In this document: one piece after another, positions 33,101 through 42,100 of the stretch | Numbering within the stretch: position 1 is the stretch's first letter | Layout of the letters: each line of letters begins with the position of its first letter | Assembly (NCBI GenBank): GCA_045598345.1 | Contig: JAZLLX010000094.1 | Coordinates: 1-45,086, forward strand | Length of the DNA stretch: 45,086 nt | Direction: 5' to 3' | Origin: Phascolarctobacterium_B sp045598345 | GTDB lineage: Bacteria; Bacillota; Negativicutes; Acidaminococcales; Acidaminococcaceae | Translations under genes and position numbers: made by a program | The notes under the pieces: model-generated | What the model was told of the DNA's origin: nothing | Seen by the model: only the letters and a program-made list of their open reading frames with translations | The model's database searches: none

Positions 33101-36100
33101 TCATCAAAATGGTCATCATTAGCATCAACCATGGCTTTTTCCGCAGGGTCAAGAATTACCCAGTCCCCCGCATTCGTCCCTATGTCAATTTGTATATTAT
33201 TGGCAATACCGGCGGTCACAGAACCATTAACCGTCACCTTATTGTCACGGGTTACTGCATTGCCAATATTCCCCTTGCTGGTGCTCACATATCTTGCCTC
33301 AATTGCTTCTTCACTTTCGTCCCCGGAATGAACCAAAGAATGATATTCGCTTAATTTGTAAATGCTCTCCCTGCCATTGCCCGCATAAAGATTCGTATGG
33401 CGGATGCTCTGGGATTCCGCTCCGGCGGCAACTGCAATCTGATTTTTTTGGTAAATATTGTTGGTGACGCTGGGGTTGTTATATAAACTTATCAACCCCC
33501 CGGAGAAGGTTTCCGCTTCAATCCGCATATTCATTTCCGCCACACTATAGTTATTCTTTTTTCCTGCCAAAAGATTTACATCCTGGGTACTAAAAATTTT
33601 CCCGGAAGTCAGATTAATCTTGTTATTCCTTGTTAAAGTGCTTGTGGTATTTGTGGTTACGCCGGAAGTCAGTCCGCTGGCAACCTCCGCATAACTTCTC
33701 AAATACAGTTCCAAATCGTCATAAGCCGCAACAGTCACATCACTGCCCGCCTTTTTCGTTCTGATTTCAGAAGCGCCGGTAATATCCACCCCGTCATCAA
33801 CTTCAATTGTACTGGTAGTGTTGGCTGTGGCATTGCTGAAAACAATGGAAACCGCATAGTCATAGTTGGCAAGATTAATATAGCCGTCCGTATAAGCGGA
33901 CAGATTGATATTTTTACTGCCGTAAATTTTACTGTCAGCCACATTCACTTTGTTATTTAAGGTAATATTACTTCCTAAATTTGAAACATAAACAGAAACA
34001 CCGCCAATGCCATTACCACGCACAGCATAACTGTTGTCATCATTGATATTCAACGCCGTATGGGCGCTAAAATCCGCCTTGCCTGAAACATTGATAGTTG
34101 CGTTGTTCAAATTCAAAGTGGTAGTTTCCGTTATATTATTTATATCCAACTCCGTACCGCTGCCGCCCACAATGGTCGCTTCCACTGCCTTTGCCATATA
34201 GGTCAAATCATCCGTCCGCATGGCTTCTGCGGTCAAATCGTCCGCAATATTGAAAGTACCTTTCAAAGTTGTGGTGGTCGTGCCTGTAATTTTGCTTTCC
34301 ACTTTTGCCGCCACAGGGCTGATATTCACCACACCGCCGCCGTCACCGTTGGCAACGGACTTCAAAGTGTCATGACCTTTGGCATGTACATTCAATTTGC
34401 CCACATTAAGACCTTCTGTACCTGCGTTGATTGTGGTAGTGACCGTACTCTTCAAATCGCTTTGGGAATAGTTGCTGCCCACCGCAACCGTAACCCCCAC
34501 ATTCACGCCCCGTACATCATTATGGATATTGGTGGCATCAAAAGTATTGACGGTCAGATCGCTGATACCCACCGTATAGGGATTTCCCTGTTCGTCCGTC
34601 CCTTGCTTTGTTTTCAAGGTGATTGCCCCCACCGTAGTTTCTGCCTTAATGTCAGAATTGGTTTTGGACTTGTTCACGTGCACCGCCATACCGCTGACAA
34701 ACACGCCGGTAACATCCGTATCAAGGGTATATTTCCCTTCCTGATTGTTCACCCCGTTATCAAGAGTAACCGCATCGCCCAAAAGTTTTACCCCGTCCTT
34801 TACGTCCATCAGTGCCTGATTTTTGCTCTCGCTTTCTGCAATAACCCCGCTGCCCACAGTTACACTCACACTGGCAGCCACAATCTCCGTAGCAACAGAC
34901 GGTTTGGAATAGTTGTCTATGTTTATGTTCTTGGCAGACAACTCTGTGTAAATCGGTGTGCTTGGGGTACCGCCATTTGTCAAAGTGTTCTGCAAGGTAA
35001 TTTTGCTGACTGCCTTATCCCGGGAACTGATATCATAGCCCGACCCCTCAATACCTGAAGATGTGGCGCCGATTGCCTTATGCTTGATGGTGCGTTTGTC
35101 TTCGCTCAAAAGATTGATATCCTTCTCCGTGGTCAGTTTGGCGCTGTCCAGAGTAATGGACGTACCGCCCTCTTCTTTAGTGACATTGGAATAAGTGACC
35201 AATACCGCCACACCGCTGATGGCCGCCTGGACCACCTGACTGTCCAGCACCCCGTCCATCAGGGAATTCAAAGTAATATTGCCCTTGGCATTCATCACGC
35301 CGCCGGTAATATTAACCCCCACATCCCCTTTGATATGCTGTTTATTTACTTCCACCTGAATATCCACGAGTCCCACACTGCCGCCACCCAAATCCGTGTC
35401 ACTGTTCACCGTGGACTTGGCTGTGGTGGTAATATCCTTTGCCGCATAAAGATTTGCCCCTGCCAAATTAACCTTAGTGCCGGAATTGGATATTTCAACC
35501 TCATGTACAGTACGTTCTTCTTTAGACCCTTCGGCAATGCTGCCCTTACCAGTTGAAGAATCCTCATTTATTTTTTCCAAGACATCATTACCATCATCCA
35601 CTGCATGTTTCGCCAAAGTATCAATCTTCCCTGCGGTATATTCCTTGTCTCCCGTACTTGAATCAGATTGTTTATTTTTCACCGTTTCCCAAACCGCAGT
35701 TTCCGTACTATCTTTTACTGTCGTAGTATTCACATAGTTATGCAAAGTGCTTACACCCACGGACAACCCACCCACTGTTGCCTGCACCATTGTTCCGTTC
35801 AAACTGATGTTTTCCTTGGCATCCGCAACAATATTGTTCCTTGAATACAAAGAGGAATTAGTGATATTTGTAATAGTGGCAGTGTCCACCGTGTTCAGCC
35901 CCACACCCACGCCAATACCGGCCATGCCACCGCTCACATTTTCATTATAAAAATGCGTGGTTACCTTGTTGTCGCTGGCAACCGTAATGTTTTTGGCACG
36001 CTTATCATTTGTACCGATGGTGGAATCTTTTACTGTGGTCTTGACCTTTTCCTGCAAATCGTTGTCCTGCACCATAACACCAACACCCACAGAAAGCAAA

Positions 36101-39100
36101 CTGAACGCTACGCTGAGATTGGCATCCTGGGTCAAAACATCGGACACATTCTCCGCCTTAATGCTGTCCTCCGCCGAATTGTCGGTGTAGTGGTGAATTG
36201 TACTGCCCTCCAAAGTGGCTTCCGTTTTAGATGTATTGCTTTCCGCGTCCACATGCACGCCCACCGCAGCACCTCCGGAATACAAACTGGGGCTGATTGC
36301 CAAAGTCACGCCAGTGCCCACAATATCCACATTGTCTTCATGCTTTGCCAAAATATCCAACCCGTTGTTATAACTGATAACATTCTTCATTGTGGCCAAT
36401 GTTGTTTCTTTCAAATCCGTATAACAAACACCGGTAGTGACAGAACCGCTAATTGCCTCGGAAAAAGAAACACTTAAAGCCGTGTTCACTATAGTCAAGT
36501 CCGCCAAACTGTTTGCCAAAAGAGTAATCTTGTTTGCATTTACATTCTTACGGTCCGCCGTCCCCTCAACAACTGTCTCCACCTTCCGTTCCTGCACATC
36601 CTTGCTTACGCCAACGCCCACACTGCCTGTAGCCCCAATACCGGGGGCAATATCCGCCACCGCATTGGAAATAACTGCTGTGGAGTCAACCTTGTCCGTT
36701 GCCCGCACGGAAAGATTTTGCCCGCTTAAACTGCTGGCTGTGGCATCCTCGTTGATATCAGAAGCATAAACCTTCGCCAAAGTAATACCGTTAATCCTGT
36801 CAATGCCTGCCACTCCGTCCAAACCGACAGCCAAAGCGTCGTCACCTAAACTTATACCTAATCCGCCGCTAAAAGTATCATTGGTGAGCAAATGCAATGC
36901 ATCCGCATTCACCACCACACCCGTGCCTGACCATGTGCCGTATTTCTTTGTATCTTTGTTATAGACAGTGCTGTCCTGCACCGTAACCGCTGCGCCCTTG
37001 CCCTTTGCCGTGACTTTGGCGTTCTGCACAATGGCCTTGGTATTGCCGATGGGATTATTAGTGCTGTCCAAGCCGCCAATTTCATTGGAGGACACCGCCA
37101 GGCCGCTGCCCACCTTCTGGCCCACATTCACCTGGCCGGAATGATTGACAATCTCTTCCATGCTTTGGCTGACAACGCCAACATTATCTTCCGCCTCTAC
37201 TTCTGTTACTTTTGTTGCATCTTCTTTGCCTAAAATTGCTGATGTGTTATTGACAATTTCATTGAACACCAAACTGCCGGCCACATTTATAGTTTCACCA
37301 AAGACCGCCACACCCACCGCCACATTCAAAAGGTAATCATCTGAATAGGCCTTAACCAACAAATCCTTCAAAGCATATTTCCCACCTGCCAAAGTTGCAA
37401 CGGTGTCCGATTTAATGGTGTTTTCTGCCAGACCTGCACCCACTGCCAATGTTGACCCTACAGAAACTACTGCCGCCGTGGTGGTTAAATCGTTATCCGT
37501 ACTTGCCAGCACGCTGACCTTGCCGCCGGTGCTGTTGCCCGTACCCTTATTGATTTCGGAATCCTCAATGGTGGCAGATGTTTCCTTGTCAATATAGGCG
37601 TTGGCGTTAGCCCCCTGCACGGAAATCCTTCCCGTAGTCAGACCCAACCCCACTGAAATAGTGGTCAAGTCCGCTTCGTCCTCCGCCTGCACCCTGACAA
37701 CTGCATCACCGGTGGTGGAAACCGTATAACCTTTCAAAGATGCCCGATTGACTTGAATTTTGCCATCGCTAATGAAGTTATAAGTAGTAACGGTAGTAGT
37801 GGTACCATCATCTTCTTCCACTTCTTCTACCACTTCCTCTACATCTTGCAAATCCCCAATCCTGTTCCAGGTCAACGCTCCCCCAATGGCAACGGCTCCG
37901 CCGAGTTCCAGACCCCCTGCGGCAGCCACTAATTTGGAATCATCCTTGCTGTGAATGACTAAATTTTTAGCATTGACAATATTTTTGTCCGCATAATCGG
38001 AAGAGGCCGCCGCCTCCACATTGTTATGTCCCCTGTTCACTGCCACCGAGCCGTTACCCGTAGCCCCATTATCCGTATTGGCCTCAATGCCCACGGACAC
38101 CGCATACATCTTGGCCGTGTTCTCTGCATCTAATGTAATATCCGTTTCCCCATCCGTTTTGAACACTTTGGTATTGGTCAGATATGCCCCTGTGTTAGTG
38201 TTCATCCAGTTATAAGCAAAATCAAGACCGATGGCTGTCCTGCCCACACTAACCTGCCCCGCCACATTCACAATCTTGTTTTTCTGCAAGGCATTAACGC
38301 TCAATTTCTCCGTATCAATACTGCTGTCCAGCACTTTGGCATAAACATCATTATTCAAAAAGTCCATCACAAAACTGCCTGCCGCACAGAAACCTTTGGA
38401 AGTCCCTGCCCCGCCTGCCGCCACGCTCACTGCCAAAGTGTTGCTTTCCGCCAAAATATCCGCACCTGCTGCACTGGACAAGGTAATGGTACTGTTGTCC
38501 ACGCTGGCAAGAAAATCATTGTCAATTTCATTGACCACCACTCCGGCGCCAAAACCGCCGCTGCCGCCTGATCCGCCGGCTGCAGCGGAAATCAGAGTGC
38601 TGGCTGTGACAATCAAATTGCCCTTGTCCGTAATATCATCAATTTCCGAACCCGTTTTGGCATCATTCAAATAACTTGTCCCCTTGGTATCAAAACCACG
38701 GGCGCTCAAATAATTGCTGAACTTGTTGGTTCCCAAATCCGTGTCATAGGCCTTCACATCCAAAGAATCCGCTTCCATCAAAGTGATGTTTTTCACATTG
38801 GCTTCCGCCGTATTTTTGAAAACACCTACCAGCAATGAACCTTGAAAATCCCATGCCAAATCCGTACCGCTGCCCTGTGCCACACCCAGTCCCAGCGCCG
38901 CATTGATTTGGGTCAGGTCTGTAACTGCATTATCTTTAACTGCACCAATCTTTTTGTAAGTTCCCCCGTCAATTTCCGCCTTGCTGGTGTTTTTAACACT
39001 GTCCCAAGTTGCAACAACACCGATGGAACCGCTGTTCTTATTGCTCTTTACTGCATTGATATCCAAGGCGCCTGTAACTTGCAGATCCTTATTCGTCACT

Positions 39101-42100
39101 AAATTTTCAATGATTGTTTTATCTGTGCCTGTATAAGTATCATCATTCACCGTATTGCCTTTCATCAAAGCAATGGTCTTGTTTTCTGCCAGATTTACAC
39201 TGATGCCCGCCGCCATGCCTAATGCGGATGTACCTGTGTTCAAGGAAATATCTATTGCCGCCCCGGCCGCCGCCAAAGTGCCGGAACGCTCCGCCGTATT
39301 TTTAATGGACTTTGCCCCGTTGATTGTGCTATCCTGAATAATGGCATCCACATCACTATGTACCAAATTGACCGCCGCACCGCCTGCAAAAGACCCGGAC
39401 TTGCCGGTCACATCGGGATGGGCCGTATTGGTTTTCCATGCGAAAGCCATACCACCTGCCACAGCCACAATAGCACTATTATCCGCACCCTGCACATTCA
39501 AATTATTATTGCCGGAAGTGTTCTTGAAGGTAATCTTAGTGCGGTCCACCACCGCAGCGGTCTTTACATCCAAATCACTGACCGCCACGCTTGCCGTAGC
39601 CGCCAAACTGAAGGAGGGAAGTTGCTCACCTGCATTTGGATTAGTTGCCGATTCATTGGTGGGTTTAGGCACCCAAGTGGAATTGCCGCCGAATTTTTTA
39701 TAAACCCAACCGTCAAACTGACCAAAAAGGTTGGTAATAGCGTTTTTCTTGTTGCTGAAGAAAGTACCTACCCTGCCGCCAAATCCTGCCGCGTCTACAT
39801 TGCTGGACATACTGATACCCGCATCCGCCGTCACATTTACAATATGCCCGTTGGTGGCCGCCTTCACATCCAAACCATTTGTGGACACGGTGCCTGTTTC
39901 CGTAACACTGGTGCTGCCGTATATCGCCGCCCTCTTGGTGTCTTTCCATTCCTCTCCAGTTTTTTCTTTGACCAGTCCCGACTTCTTCGCCAAAAGTTTT
40001 TTCAGGCGTGTTTCTGCATCATCCCTTGTCTTATCCGCACTCTCATCATCTTCAGACACAATTTCCATCTGTGCCTCAGTCATAGTGCCCACTACATCAT
40101 TATCTGCAATGGCTACTAAATTGTTCCTGTCAATATCCAAAACTCCCACAGCCACACCCACAGCGCTGGTATTGCCCATGGCCATACCGCCGGTAATTGT
40201 AACTGCGGTGGTATCGTTGTCACCTAAAAGGGAAATGGTATTGGCATCCAGCACCGCTTCATCATCAATGGAAATCAGGGTGTTGCTGTCCGCCCCCACA
40301 TATTGTACCGTGCCGGCAATGGTGTTTTCCTTGCTCATGCCCAAGCCCAAGCCAAGCCCGATATGCAGCACATCGTTTTCCGCTTTGGCGGAATAATTCT
40401 GTGCAGCGGTTATTTGTGCCTGCTCCGCCAAAGCAACAATGCTGTTGTTGTTCAGGTCATGAACCCCCACCACAAAACCGCCGGTGCCGCTTTCCCCACC
40501 ACCAACAGGGAAATAACTGCCGTCCAAAGCCACCCCGCCATAAACTGTGTTGGAGTCGGTCGTAACATTTCCTGCCACGGAATGTATCTTGTTGTTTTTA
40601 CCGATTTGAATTCTCGCCATATTTTCCACGGAGTCAATGCCTACACCGATTGCCAAAGCATAACTGGATGCTCCGCCGTGGGAATTATCCTGCCCGCTGG
40701 TCAATGCACTGACTGCATAGTTAGTGTAATTGGCAGGACTGGCAAAGGAGAAAATACTGCCAAGTTGGCTGTACCATTTCTTTTGTCCGTCCCCCAATGT
40801 AATCGTTCTTTCCGTTCCGCCGGCATCCGTATAGGTGAACTTGCCCGTGTTTATCAAATCCAAAAATCTGGCAACATCTGTCTTATTGCTGAACTCTTTT
40901 ACCACATCCACAACCTTGTTGTAATCACCGGAACCGTCCATATATTCCGGTTTCAGATTGCCGTTGGCATCAAACATATTCTTGAGTTCCGGCAAATCCT
41001 TGGTGCAAATACTGCGGTAGGCCTGCCACAAAACTTCTTTTTCGCTGTCTGACAAAGTTCCTAAGGACTCTTTGAAATCCGCTTCCGAAAGTCCGTTATA
41101 ATCCCAAATGGCATTCTTCATCCGGCTGACCCTGTTGAAGGGTGCCTCCGCCTTTGCCACAATGTTAATATCGTTCTTGGCGGTAATGGTTTCCTGACTG
41201 CTGACCGCCGGTGCTTCAAAAATTACATCCGCCTGATTGGCAATTTCCCGCATGAAAAGCGCCCCATTCGCCAAAGCATTAGGGTTGGTTACATCCAATC
41301 TGGTGGAAGCATTTTTGCTGGCCCCGTTCAAAGAAGTGAACACATCGTCCAGTTTGCTGATGGCATTCACATTGGCCTGACCGTTAGAAGCAACAATCCT
41401 GCCCTTACTGCCAAAATTAACCAAAGAAATATTTTTTTCGTCCATGTAGCCGAAACTGAGACCCAATTCAATTTGCTGATGTAATTTTTTGGCAAAGGAG
41501 TCCCCCGAAACGCCGGAATCTCCCAATCCATACTGGGACAATTTATCAAAGAAATTACCATACTGTCCTATAGCACCCACACCGAACACTTGACCAATAA
41601 TACTGCAAACCCCATTACCGATATTTTGTACTAGCCCTTTATTTATTACCTGCGAACCGCTTAAAATATCCCCCACAGTTCTCGCCAAAGCACCCTTGCC
41701 CACACTGGCACTGCCCGTGAAAGTATTGTCCGTATAAATGCCGTTGGCATTCACCGTCACATCTCCATCTGTACTGGTCAGGGTGCTGTTCACATCCACT
41801 TCCGCCTGGTTATCATATTCAAAAGTATTCACCAAAAATGCTGTTGCAGCATTATCACCCGTTGACAAACTGGTAGTCACGTTAATGCTGCTGATGGCAT
41901 CCGCCTGCACCAAAAGATTTTTCCTGGCAGTAATAACCGCTCCATCCTCTACAGTTACTTTACTGCGGTTATGCCCGTTCACAATATTGATACCGAAATT
42001 GAACGCACCTTCAGGCAGAGCCACCACACCACCAAGACCGGTGGCAGCAGAGGAATTAAGGGTGTTCTTGGCAACCGCCTCCACAACCATACCACCATTA